64,000 nt of DNA from CALANV01 sp036381615 (GTDB lineage Bacteria > Pseudomonadota > Alphaproteobacteria > CACIAM-22H2), in contig DASVCL010000078.1 of NCBI GenBank assembly GCA_036381615.1, positions 10,346 to 74,345 on the forward strand, given 5' to 3'. Under the pieces are notes generated by a model. The model had not been told where the DNA came from. It saw only the letters and a list, made by a program, of their open reading frames with translations, and searched no databases. Within the stretch, counting starts at the first letter, position 1. Each line of letters opens with the position of its first letter. A program made the position numbers and the translations under genes. Shown piece by piece: positions 42,474 to 50,665 of this stretch.

Positions 42474-43166
42474 ATGGCCGATTCCAACCCCAAGCAGGAC
42501 GATCCTGCGTCCCGGGCGAGCTCGGCGTTGGGCGACGCCACGCAGCAGGCGGGCGAACGCCTGCGCGACGAGGCGTCACGCGCCGCCGGTGAAGCGACAC
42601 AGCAGGCAAAGACGCTGCTCCGCCGTCAAAAGGATCTTGCCGCCGAACAGGTCGAGGGCATGGCCCAGATCCTGCGTCGGACGTCCGACGAGCTGCAGGC
42701 GCAGCATCCCGGCATGGTGGCGGATTATACGCGACAGATCGTTCGCACCGTCGACGGCCTTGCCACCGCGCTGCGCGACCGCGACATCGACACGCTGATT
42801 TCCGACGTCGAGGATTATGGGCGGCGTCAGCCTGCGCTGTTTATGGCCGGGACGGTCGCAGCCGGGTTCATGCTCGCGCGCTTCCTCAAGAGTTCGGCGC
42901 GCCGCCGCGACGCCGAGCCGGCGCAGGGTCACGGCCCAAGCCATGCTTCCGGCCATCAAGGCGCATCGGGTTACCGGGGCGCCGGCGCCCCCGGTCCCGC
43001 CGCTACCGGCTCGTCCGGCTACGCCGCCGGTCCGGGCGCGTCACCGGGCGCCATCCCGGTGACATCCCCCATTCAACCCGACTCGCCCCCGTCCCTCCAG
43101 GGCAGCCCGAACAAGGCGGCCTCCGCCGACGAGGTGAACCGTGCGATGAAGAAGGAGTCCCGGTAA
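42474..43166 (+). CDS. Hypothetical amphipathic membrane-associated protein
   Basis: A 230-residue protein starting at ATG 42474 with GAGAGGT upstream. Residues 5-70 are alanine/glutamine-rich amphipathic helix with repeats resembling LEA/apolipoprotein-like proteins (GDATQQAGERLRDEASRAAGEATQQAKTLL in pieces). A single hydrophobic segment (about 122-140) is followed by a Gly/Ser/Pro/His-rich tail. No named family. It is coupled to the next gene (TAATG) and forms a trio with the holin-like and DUF3618 proteins, suggesting a shared envelope-stress role. Confidence 0.65.
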   Translation: MADSNPKQDDPASRASSALGDATQQAGERLRDEASRAAGEATQQAKTLLRRQKDLAAEQVEGMAQILRRTSDELQAQHPGMVADYTRQIVRTVDGLATALRDRDIDTLISDVEDYGRRQPALFMAGTVAAGFMLARFLKSSARRRDAEPAQGHGPSHASGHQGASGYRGAGAPGPAATGSSGYAAGPGASPGAIPVTSPIQPDSPPSLQGSPNKAASADEVNRAMKKESR

Positions 43167-43576
43167 TGGCCACCGACATCCGCGAAAATCGTTCGCTCGG
43201 CACGCTGTTTGCCGAGCTCACGCACGAAACCAGCACGCTTGTCCGCAACGAGGTCGAGCTGGCCAAGGCCGAGATGTCCCAGAAGATCGACCAGGTCCAG
43301 AACGGGGCGGTGTCGATGCTGGCCGGCGGCGCGGTTCTCTACGCCGGCTTCCTCGTCCTCCTGTTCGCGATCGCCGCGTTGCTCGACGAGTTGCTCGACA
43401 ACTGGTGGCCGTCGAGCTGGCTGGCGCCACTGATTGTCGCCGTCGTCGTGCTCATCATCGGCTTCGTCCTCCTCCGGACGGGTCGAAGCAGCATGAGCTT
43501 CGGCAACCTCATGCCGCGCCGGACATTCCAATCGATCCGCCGCGACGCGACCCTTGCCCGGACACAGGTGCGCTGA
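43166..43576 (+). CDS. Phage-holin-like (superfamily III, DUF1469) membrane protein
   Basis: A 136-residue membrane protein with a conserved cytoplasmic N-terminus (LGTLFAELTHETSTLVRNEVELAKAEM) and two transmembrane helices (about 45-70 and 88-108). This pattern is that of the Actino-phage holin superfamily III/DUF1469, widespread in bacterial genomes without phage. ATG overlaps the previous stop (TAATG) and its own stop overlaps the next start (TGATG). Confidence 0.83.
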   Translation: MATDIRENRSLGTLFAELTHETSTLVRNEVELAKAEMSQKIDQVQNGAVSMLAGGAVLYAGFLVLLFAIAALLDELLDNWWPSSWLAPLIVAVVVLIIGFVLLRTGRSSMSFGNLMPRRTFQSIRRDATLARTQVR

Positions 43577-44538
43577 TGGCTGACAAATCGACATCCACCG
43601 ACCATTCCCGCTCGCCCGAAGAAATCCAGTCCGAGATCGAGCGCACCCGCGCCGACATGAGCCGGACGATCGACGCGATCCAGCGCCGCCTGTCGCCGGG
43701 CGAACTGATGGATCAGGCGCTCGATTATTTCCGGTCGGGACCCGGCGAGTTCGCGAGCAATCTCGGCGACGCGATCCGCAACAACCCCGTCCCGGTCGCG
43801 CTCGTCGGCGTCGGGCTCGCATGGCTCGCCTTCGGCGGTCCGGGTCGGCCGGCCTATCTGCACCGCGCCGACACTGAAGGCGGATCGGATATGGGCTATG
43901 CCGGCGAGACAGCGCGACACGGCATGGAACAGGCCGGCGACATGGCCGCACGGACGGGTCAGCGCCTCGGCGGTATGGCGAGCGCGGCAGGCGCACGCAT
44001 GGGCGACGCCTACGCCGGTGCGCGCGACACCGCCGATGCCGCCAGCGAGCGAGTCAGGGCGATGGCCGATGACGTCCGGAACCTTGCGGCGGAATGGCGC
44101 GAGGACACGGTCGACATGGCGACGCGGGCGCAGGATCGCATGCAACAGCTCGGCGGCAGCGTCCAGGCGCAGACCGCGCAGATGCGCGACGCTGCGAATG
44201 ATCTGCTGCATCAGCAGCCGCTGATCGTCGGCGCGCTCGGGCTTGCGATCGGCGCGATGCTCGGCGCCATGCTTCCGTCGACCCGGCAGGAAGATACGCT
44301 CATGGGCGAGGCGCGCGACCGGGTGGTGGATCAGGCATCCGGGACCGGCGAGCAGGTCATGCGCGAAGCCGCGCACGTGACCCAGGCCGCCGCCGACGCC
44401 GCGACCGATGCCGCCCGGGAAGAGACGGAGCGGCGCGGCCTCGGGGCCGGAAGAACCGACATGTCGCAGTCGACCGCGAAGCCGGAGAACGAAGGGAAGC
44501 CGACCGATCCGCCCGGGTTCGCGACTAAGGGTATCTGA
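43576..44538 (+). CDS. DUF3618 domain protein with long amphipathic helices
   Basis: A 320-residue protein. The N-terminal 15-60 (SPEEIQSEIERTRADMSRTIDAIQRRLSPGEL) is the DUF3618 domain. A hydrophobic segment follows (about 75-92). A long Ala/Asp/Arg-rich region (about 105-210) has heptad-like repeats. A second hydrophobic stretch is at about 218-236. Such proteins sit beside holin-III-like genes and are thought to be membrane-associated stress proteins. Start ATG 43576 overlaps the previous stop by one base. Confidence 0.8.
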   Translation: MADKSTSTDHSRSPEEIQSEIERTRADMSRTIDAIQRRLSPGELMDQALDYFRSGPGEFASNLGDAIRNNPVPVALVGVGLAWLAFGGPGRPAYLHRADTEGGSDMGYAGETARHGMEQAGDMAARTGQRLGGMASAAGARMGDAYAGARDTADAASERVRAMADDVRNLAAEWREDTVDMATRAQDRMQQLGGSVQAQTAQMRDAANDLLHQQPLIVGALGLAIGAMLGAMLPSTRQEDTLMGEARDRVVDQASGTGEQVMREAAHVTQAAADAATDAAREETERRGLGAGRTDMSQSTAKPENEGKPTDPPGFATKGI

Positions 44539-44783
44539 GTTCACGCCGCAGGCCCGGGGCGACACCGCTCTTCACCCGCCGCAGGGGCGATGACCGGATG
44601 CGGTCGCCTGTCGCCGCGAAGATCGCATTGGCGATGGCGGCGACATACTACTCGCCAATCGTTCTACTCGCGTGCTACTCGCGGATCGTGCCGGTGGTGG
44701 CCTTCGCGTCACGGTCCGACTGCCCACTGTCGGGCGCCTGTGAATCTCGATCTCGATGGAGGACCGGTTGGCCTGCCGGCACC

Positions 44784-45881
44784 TTACGGCACCGCGCCGA
44801 CCGTGTCGGCGACGTAGGCACCCCGCTCGCCCAGCCGCTGCCCGCCGCGTTCGGTCGTGTCCTCGGCCGTCTGATGCTCCATTTCGGCGTTCAGCTCCGC
44901 ACCCAGCAGCACGACATAGGCGCTGATGTAGAACCACATCAGCAGGACGATGACCGCACCGAGCGCGCCATACGTCTTGTTATAGTCGGCAAAGTTGCTG
45001 ACATAGAGCGAGAACAGCACCGAGCCGAGCAGCCACAGGATGGTCGCGGTGACGGCCCCCCAGCTCACCCAGTTCCAGCGCGGCGTCTCACGACTGGGCC
45101 CGTATCGATAGACCACCGCAATCGCGACGATGACCGCAATGCCGAGAAGTGGCCAGCGCATCAGCAGGATTGCCGTCCTGAGTCCGCCCGACAGGCCGAT
45201 CCAGGCAATCGCCGCCGGCAGCGCCGCGACCAGCGACAGCGCCAGGATGCTGAACAGGATACCGCCCAGCGTCATCAGCAGCGCGGTTCCATAGAAACGG
45301 ATGAAGCTGCGCTTCTCCACCTCGTCATAGACGACGTTGAGGGCCGTCATCATCGTCTGCATGCCGGCCGAAGCGCTCCACAGGCTGAAGAGCAGGCCCA
45401 CGATCACGCCAATGCCCAAGCTGGCGCGCGGCTGTTGCGCGATGGCGGCAAGCTGGTCGGTGATGAGGGCGCGCGCGGCCTCGGGCAGGATCTCGGCGGC
45501 GCCGGCAATGTGCCGTTCGACGGTCGTCGGATCGGCGACGATGCCATAGAGGGATAGCGCCGCGCCGAGCGCCGGGAAGATCGACAGCATCGCATAGAAG
45601 GCAATGCCGGCGGCAATCACCGACAGATGGTCCTGCGCGATCTCGTCCTTGACCCGCCACAGGATGTCGCGCCAGCCGCGCGCCGGAAGCTGGCCCGGAC
45701 TGCGGGCGTGACGACCACGCCGGGCATCGTGCGGCGAGCCGCCGGAATTCTCCTCCGCGCGACGCAGGCGCGGATTCATCGGCTCCCTGCCGACGCCCCG
45801 ACGCGGCCCGGTCATTATGCCGACCGCGACTGCCGCCGTTACCGGCAGCAGAAACCCCGTTAAAAAGCCACGCTCACGCAT
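44784..45881 (-). CDS. YihY/UPF0761 family membrane protein
   Basis: A 365-residue protein from ATG 45881, preceded by GGAGG. It has an N-terminal hydrophobic segment (GFLTGFLLPVTAAVAVG), a hydrophilic Arg/Gly-rich linker to about residue 85, and then the conserved YihY core of six helices. The hallmark VIAAGIAFYAMLSIFPALGA is near 90-110, and YNKTYGALGAVIVLLMWFYISAYVVLLGAELNAE is near 310-343. The family was once annotated as ribonuclease BN but is a membrane protein of unknown function. A later start (ATG 45779) would drop the first helix. Confidence 0.87.
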   Translation of the reverse strand: MRERGFLTGFLLPVTAAVAVGIMTGPRRGVGREPMNPRLRRAEENSGGSPHDARRGRHARSPGQLPARGWRDILWRVKDEIAQDHLSVIAAGIAFYAMLSIFPALGAALSLYGIVADPTTVERHIAGAAEILPEAARALITDQLAAIAQQPRASLGIGVIVGLLFSLWSASAGMQTMMTALNVVYDEVEKRSFIRFYGTALLMTLGGILFSILALSLVAALPAAIAWIGLSGGLRTAILLMRWPLLGIAVIVAIAVVYRYGPSRETPRWNWVSWGAVTATILWLLGSVLFSLYVSNFADYNKTYGALGAVIVLLMWFYISAYVVLLGAELNAEMEHQTAEDTTERGGQRLGERGAYVADTVGAVP

Positions 45882-46015
45882 TCCGGCCTCCGCCCGAAAC
45901 AGCGGCAGCGCCGGATAAACGTCAGCCTCCAAGACTTCGTTTCACGTCGCCGTAGCCGGTCCAAGGATTGTGACCTTGCCAGCCGGCGGCGCCCACGGAC
46001 GTCCGCGGTTCCTGC

Positions 46016-46966
46016 CTACCCTTGGAGGGCTTTCCACATCTCAAGGTCGCGCTTCGCGGTCCAGATCCGCGGGTGATCGATGCCCTTGGCCTCGTCGTAC
46101 GCGCGGCTCACACAGAACGGCATGCAATGCTCGAAGATGACCCAGCGCCCGTACTTCTTCTGCATCGCCGCATAGGTCTGGTCGAAGACCTGCTTCAGGC
46201 TCTTGCGCGCCTTGACGCCCTTGCGCGCGTGGGCGAACAGCTCCTTCACGAACGCCTGCGTGCCGCGGATGGCCCGCTCGCACGCGGCCGGCGTCATCAG
46301 GGCGTCGCCGCGTCCCGGCACCAGCCGCTTGGGCTTGAGCGCCAGCAGCCGGTCGAGCGTCTGCGGCCACTCGGCAAGGTGAGCGTCGCCGCAATAAGGC
46401 GTCGCCCCTTCCTCCACCAGGTCGCCCGAGAACAGAACACGCTCCTTCGGCAGCCACGCGATGGTGTCGCCCTTCGTGTGCCCGGCGCCGAGATGCATGA
46501 TCCGCACTTCACGCTTGCCCATCCAGATCGTCATCTCGCGGTCGAACACGATGTTGGGCCAGGTGAGGCCGGGCACTGACTCGACGTTCTTGAACAGACG
46601 CGGAAAGCGCTGCACCTCGGACTTGAAGTCCTGCGCGCCGCGCTCTTTGATCAGGTCGTATGTGCCCTTGCTGGCGATGATGTAGTCGGCGCCGTAGCCC
46701 GACGCGCCCATCACGCGCACGGCGTGATAATGGGTCAGCAGCACGTACTTGATCGGCTTGTCGGTCACGGTGCGGACGTAGCGCACCAGTTCCTCCGCCA
46801 TGACCGGCGTGGCGCGCGCGTCGATGATCATCACGCCGTCATCGCCGACGATGACGCCGGAATTCGGGTCACCCTCGGCCGTCAGGCAATAGGCGCCTTC
46901 GGCCAACTTGGTGAAGGTAACCTTCTTCTCGGCAAGATCACCCTGGCTCGCGAACTGCTTCTTCAT
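46016..46966 (-). CDS. Metallo-beta-lactamase-fold protein with non-canonical metal motif
   Basis: A 316-residue MBL-fold protein. ATG 46966 (MKKQFASQGD) follows GAGGA; the frame is open upstream only as an antisense run. The canonical HxHxDH is replaced by H79-Y-H81-A-V-R. GAGHTKGDTIAWLP holds the next conserved His, LFSGDLVEEG the bridging Asp, and a C-terminal helical domain follows. Lacking the Asp-His of the first motif, it may bind a single zinc or have a changed activity. It is the last gene downstream of the second Liv importer and may be co-transcribed. Confidence 0.8.
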   Translation of the reverse strand: MKKQFASQGDLAEKKVTFTKLAEGAYCLTAEGDPNSGVIVGDDGVMIIDARATPVMAEELVRYVRTVTDKPIKYVLLTHYHAVRVMGASGYGADYIIASKGTYDLIKERGAQDFKSEVQRFPRLFKNVESVPGLTWPNIVFDREMTIWMGKREVRIMHLGAGHTKGDTIAWLPKERVLFSGDLVEEGATPYCGDAHLAEWPQTLDRLLALKPKRLVPGRGDALMTPAACERAIRGTQAFVKELFAHARKGVKARKSLKQVFDQTYAAMQKKYGRWVIFEHCMPFCVSRAYDEAKGIDHPRIWTAKRDLEMWKALQG

Positions 46967-47023
46967 CTCGTTCCTCGACGTTACAACCAACCCCACCTTC
47001 GGCGCATCCGGAAGACGGGGCAC

Positions 47024-47059
47024 GATCTTAGATTCGATCTTAGATTCGATCCTAGATTC
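47024..47059. repeat. Three tandem 12-bp repeats GATCTTAGATTC
   Basis: Copies at 47024-47035 and 47036-47047 are identical. The third, at 47048-47059, has one T-to-C change and includes the stop codon of the LivF-like gene. They lie in the 85-bp gap before the MBL-fold gene. The unit is rich in GATC, and each unit carries TAGATT. Confidence 0.75.
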
Positions 47060-47777
47060 CCAGATAGGCTTCCTTGACGCGCTCATTGGCAAGCAGCGCG
47101 GGGCCCGAATCCTGAAGCACGATGCGGCCGGTCTCGAGCACGTAGCCGCGGTCGGCGATCGAGAGCGCGGCCTGCGCGTTCTGCTCGACCAGGAAGATCG
47201 TCGTGCCGGCGGCCTTGAGCTGGCGGATCGTCGCGAAGATTTCGGCAACCAGCAGCGGCGCCAGCCCCATACTCGGCTCGTCGAGCAGCAACAGCTTCGG
47301 GCGCGCCATCAGCGCGCGGCCCATCGCCAGCATCTGCTGCTGGCCGCCGGAGAGCGTTCCCGCCGGCTCGCGCCGCTTCTGCTTCAGGATCGGGAACGTC
47401 GCGTAGATCCGCTCGATGTCGTCCGCGACGTCGTTCCGCGGCCGGGTATAGGCACCGAGCATGAGGTTGTCCTCGACCGAGAGCGGCCCGAACACCTGGC
47501 GGCCCTCCGGCACCTGGGCGATGCCGAGCCGGACGCGTTCCGCGGCCCGGATCCGGGTAATGTCGCGGCCGGCGAAGCGGATCGTTCCGCCCGAGGCCGG
47601 CTGCACGCCGGAGATCGTCCGCAGCAGCGTCGTCTTCCCCGCGCCGTTCGCACCGACCAGCGCAAGCAGCTCGCCCTCGGCGACGGCGAGGTCGAGACCC
47701 TTGAGGGCCTGGATGCGGCCGTAATGACTGGTCAGGCCGGTGACCTCGAGCAGCGTGCCGGGCCGGGTTGTCGTCAT
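47052..47777 (-). CDS. Liv-type ABC transporter ATPase, LivF-like (second importer)
   Basis: A 241-residue ATPase with Walker A GANGAGKT, signature LSGGQQQ, Walker B LLLDEPSMGLAP and VEQNAQAALSIADR. The LivF branch is shown by VPEGRQVFGPLSVEDNLMLGA and the ending VKEAYLGI. ATGA overlap with the LivG-like gene. Belongs to the second Liv importer (47052-51826). The stop lies inside a 12-bp tandem repeat. Confidence 0.9.
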   Translation of the reverse strand: MTTTRPGTLLEVTGLTSHYGRIQALKGLDLAVAEGELLALVGANGAGKTTLLRTISGVQPASGGTIRFAGRDITRIRAAERVRLGIAQVPEGRQVFGPLSVEDNLMLGAYTRPRNDVADDIERIYATFPILKQKRREPAGTLSGGQQQMLAMGRALMARPKLLLLDEPSMGLAPLLVAEIFATIRQLKAAGTTIFLVEQNAQAALSIADRGYVLETGRIVLQDSGPALLANERVKEAYLGI

Positions 47778-48547
47778 GCCGCCCCCGCGACAGCACCTAC
47801 GCCGAGATAGGCGCGGATCACGTCGGGATTGTTGCGCACCTCGGCCGCCGTGCCTTCGGCCAGCCGGCGTCCGTAGTCGAGCACCAGGATATGATCCGAC
47901 ACGCCCATGACCAGCTTCATGTTGTGTTCGACCAGAACTACGGTAATGCCGGAGCGCGCGATCTTTTGGATCAGCTCGTCGATCTCCAGCGTCTCCTTGG
48001 GATTGAGACCGGCGGCCGGCTCGTCGAGCAACAGGATCTTCGGTTCGGTCGCGAGCGCGCGGGCGATCTCGAGCCGCTTCAGCGCGCCGTAGGGCATCGT
48101 GTCCGAGTCGGCGCCGATGAAGCGGGCGAGCCCGACCTCGCGCATCAGCTCGGCCGCGCGCTCGCGCGCCTCGCGATTGGCGCGCGTGATGCCCGGCGTG
48201 TGGAACATCGACGGCACGATGCGGCGTGGCGCGTGCAGATGGCGCCCTACCATCACGTTCTCCAGCGCCGTCATGTTGAAGAAGATCTGCAGGTTCTGAA
48301 ACGTGCGGGCGATGCCGCGGGCCGCTCGGGCGGCCGGCGGCAGGGCCGTAATGTCGTCGTCGCCAAGCCAGATGCGGCCCCGCGTCGGCGTATAGACCCC
48401 GGTGATGATGTTGAACAGCGTCGTCTTGCCGGCGCCGTTCGGGCCAATGATCGAGTGGACGCGCCCCGGTTCGATGGTGAAGCTCAATTCGGACACGGCG
48501 CGCACGCCGCCGAATTCCTTGGTTACGTTATCGACGCGGAGCCGCAT
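47774..48547 (-). CDS. Liv-type ABC transporter ATPase, LivG-like (second importer)
   Basis: A 257-residue ATPase. ATG 48547 has GGAGGGT upstream; the longer open frame is antisense overlap with LivM. Walker A GPNGAGKT, the LivG-type RTFQNLQIFFNMTALENVMVG, MPYGALKRLEIARAL in place of a canonical signature, Walker B LLLDEPAAGLNP and VEHNMKLVM. Overlaps LivM stop (TGATG) and LivF start (ATGA). Confidence 0.9.
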   Translation of the reverse strand: MRLRVDNVTKEFGGVRAVSELSFTIEPGRVHSIIGPNGAGKTTLFNIITGVYTPTRGRIWLGDDDITALPPAARAARGIARTFQNLQIFFNMTALENVMVGRHLHAPRRIVPSMFHTPGITRANREARERAAELMREVGLARFIGADSDTMPYGALKRLEIARALATEPKILLLDEPAAGLNPKETLEIDELIQKIARSGITVVLVEHNMKLVMGVSDHILVLDYGRRLAEGTAAEVRNNPDVIRAYLGVGAVAGAA

Positions 48548-49635
48548 CAGCCGACCCTCCGGCGCCAGAGCGCGGCAAGCGTCGGCACCAGGCCCTTGGG
48601 CATAAAGATCATGACGGCGATCAGGATCGCGCCGAGGGCAAGATGCTTGAAATCGTGGACTGCGGCGAGGACCTGCGGCAGTGCCGTCAGGATCGCGGCA
48701 CCGACGACCGAGCCGAAGATGGAAGCCATGCCGCCCAGCACCACCATGGTCACGAACTCGATCGAACGCAGGAACCCGGCCTCGACTGGCGTCACGAACC
48801 GCTCCGCATGGGCGAACAGCGAACCGGCGATGCTCGCGAACACCGCCGAGACGACGAAGACCAGGACCTTGTACCGCGTGACGTCGATCCCGGTCGTCTC
48901 GGCGGCGACCTCGGAGCCGTGGAGCGCCCGCAGCGCCCGACCCATCGGCGATTCGACGAGGTTGAGCGCGAGCCACACCGCGAGCACCAGGACGATGCCC
49001 GAAATCCAGTACCAGGTGACCGCGCCGGTGAGGCGCCAGGGGCCGACCCAAAGGGCGGGCACGCTCATGCCGTCGGGACCGCCGGTCAGCGGAATCTCGC
49101 GGTTGATGATGATGGAGATGATGATGCCGAGCCCGAGCGTCGCCATCGCCAGATAGTGCCCCTTGAGGCGCAGGATCGGCCGCGCCACGAGGAAGGCGAG
49201 CACGCCCACCCCGACGGCGCCGGCGAGCATGGCGACGAGCCCGGGCCAGCCGAACCGCGCCGTCAGGATCGCGGAGGCATAGCCGCCGAGCGCGAAGAAT
49301 CCGGCGTGCCCGAGGCTGATCTGGCCGGCATAACCGATCAGCAGGTTCAACCCGACGCAGACGATGGCATGCAGCGCCGTCTTGATCGCGACATCGAAAT
49401 AGAAGTTGTTCGGCAGGAACAGGGGCAGGATCGCCACGATAGCGGCGAGCAGCAGGACCCCGCCGGTTCGCGCGGAAAAGAGCCATGCGCCGACCGTTCG
49501 GACGGGGCGGATGTCGTCCTGACCCGGCCCTTCCCCCGTCGAGGCAAAGGAGGCGAGAGGTGCATCCTTCGAACCCCCGTGCCCCTTGCCGGCGACGGAC
49601 AGGTTGAAGGGTGATTTCTGCGCGCGATCGCCCAT
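48547..49635 (-). CDS. Liv-type ABC permease, LivM-like (second importer)
   Basis: A 362-residue permease starting at ATG 49635, 4 bp after the LivH-like stop (a further in-frame ATG at 49656 overlaps LivH). The first about 50 residues are hydrophilic and low-complexity, an unusual extension before the first helix. The LivM signature VGLNLLIGYAGQISLGHAGFFALGGYAS (about 90-117) and VVLGGMASIFGSVVGAA near 300 are present. About eight transmembrane helices. Confidence 0.88.
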   Translation of the reverse strand: MGDRAQKSPFNLSVAGKGHGGSKDAPLASFASTGEGPGQDDIRPVRTVGAWLFSARTGGVLLLAAIVAILPLFLPNNFYFDVAIKTALHAIVCVGLNLLIGYAGQISLGHAGFFALGGYASAILTARFGWPGLVAMLAGAVGVGVLAFLVARPILRLKGHYLAMATLGLGIIISIIINREIPLTGGPDGMSVPALWVGPWRLTGAVTWYWISGIVLVLAVWLALNLVESPMGRALRALHGSEVAAETTGIDVTRYKVLVFVVSAVFASIAGSLFAHAERFVTPVEAGFLRSIEFVTMVVLGGMASIFGSVVGAAILTALPQVLAAVHDFKHLALGAILIAVMIFMPKGLVPTLAALWRRRVG

Positions 49636-49639
49636 CGTG

Positions 49640-50512
49640 TCACACCCGCTCCGCACCCTTCGCGCCGAACAGGCCGCTCGGCATGAAGAACAGCACGCCC
49701 AGAATGATCACGAAGGCGACGGCGTCCTTGTAGGCGGAACTGACATAACCGGCCGCCATCGCCTCGATGACGCCGAGTACGATTCCGCCCGCCACGGCGC
49801 CGAAACTGCTTCCCAGACCGCCGAGGATGGCAGCGGCGAATCCCTTGAGCCCCAGCATGATGCCGATGTCGTACTTGGTAAGCGTGATCGGTGCCGTCAG
49901 AATACCCGCAAGCGCGCCGAGACCCGCAGCCAGGCCGAAGCTGACCAGCAGGATGGTCCGGACCTCGATCCCGACGAGCTGAGCCGCGATCCGGTTGTGC
50001 GAGGTCGCGAGCACCGCCTTGCCGAGGCGCGTGTGCTCGAAGAACCATTTGAGCCCGGCGACGACGACGACGAGCGCGCCGATGATCCACAGGCTCTGCT
50101 GCTGCAGCGCGGCACCTCCGATCATGATCGGCGCGTCGCCCGAAAATCCAGGCAGGCGATGGAAGTCCTTGCCGAGCGTCACCTCGACGGCGCCGCGGAT
50201 GAAGATCGACGCGCCGATGGTGATGATGATCAGCGTCACGACGGTGGCATCGCGCGCCGGCTCCACCGCGAACTTCTCGAGGATCAGGCCCACCGCAACG
50301 ACGATGCAGACCGCGAGCGGCACGGCGACGAACAGCGGCAGGCCGGCCGCCATCAGGAACACCGTGCCCATCCCGCCCAGCATGACGAACTCGCCCTGGG
50401 CGAAGTTGATGACGTGACTTGCGTTATAGATGATCGAGAACCCGAGCCCGACCAGCGCGTAAATCGCGCCGACGGTGATGCCGGACAACAGGAACTGCAG
50501 GAATTCGGCCAC
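49640..50512 (-). CDS. Liv-type ABC permease, LivH-like (second importer)
   Basis: A 290-residue permease. FLLSGITVGAIYALVGLGFSIIYNASHVINFAQGEFVML at the N-terminus is the LivH hallmark, and the ATPase-docking loop is near TRLGKAVLATSHNRIAAQLVGI (about 165-186). The GFAAAILGGLGSSFGAVAGG stretch follows. It is separated from the binding-protein gene by a 153-bp segment full of hairpin repeats, which could reduce expression relative to the binding protein. Confidence 0.9.
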   Translation of the reverse strand: MAEFLQFLLSGITVGAIYALVGLGFSIIYNASHVINFAQGEFVMLGGMGTVFLMAAGLPLFVAVPLAVCIVVAVGLILEKFAVEPARDATVVTLIIITIGASIFIRGAVEVTLGKDFHRLPGFSGDAPIMIGGAALQQQSLWIIGALVVVVAGLKWFFEHTRLGKAVLATSHNRIAAQLVGIEVRTILLVSFGLAAGLGALAGILTAPITLTKYDIGIMLGLKGFAAAILGGLGSSFGAVAGGIVLGVIEAMAAGYVSSAYKDAVAFVIILGVLFFMPSGLFGAKGAERV

Positions 50513-50549
50513 TCGACGGCTCCCGCTTTTCGCCCTACCCCCACCCCAG

Positions 50550-50647
50550 CCCCTCCCCCGCGAGCGGGAGAGGGGTGTTTGGAGCGCGGCTTGAAGTCCC
50601 TCTCCCGCCTAAGCGGGAGAGGAAGGTGCCCGCGGCGACGCCGCGGG
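50550..50647. repeat. Three adjacent hairpin repeats between binding-protein and LivH genes
   Basis: First a degenerate CCCTCCCCCGC/GCGGGAGAGGG hairpin (about 50550-50574). Second a perfect 10-bp stem CCTCTCCCGC (50599-50608) with GCGGGAGAGG (50613-50622). Third an 8-bp stem CCCGCGGC (50629-50636) with GCCGCGGG (50640-50647). This mosaic is like intergenic palindromic elements of alphaproteobacteria. In a polycistronic message it would act as a processing or stabilising structure after the binding-protein gene. Confidence 0.75.
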
Positions 50648-50665
50648 CGGGTGAGGGTGATCGAT

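Noticed and set aside
43166..43576. Phage holin indicating a prophage
   Set aside because: Neighbours are chromosomal (yajQ, DUF3618, YihY). There is no endolysin, integrase or structural gene, and holin-III-like genes are common outside phages.
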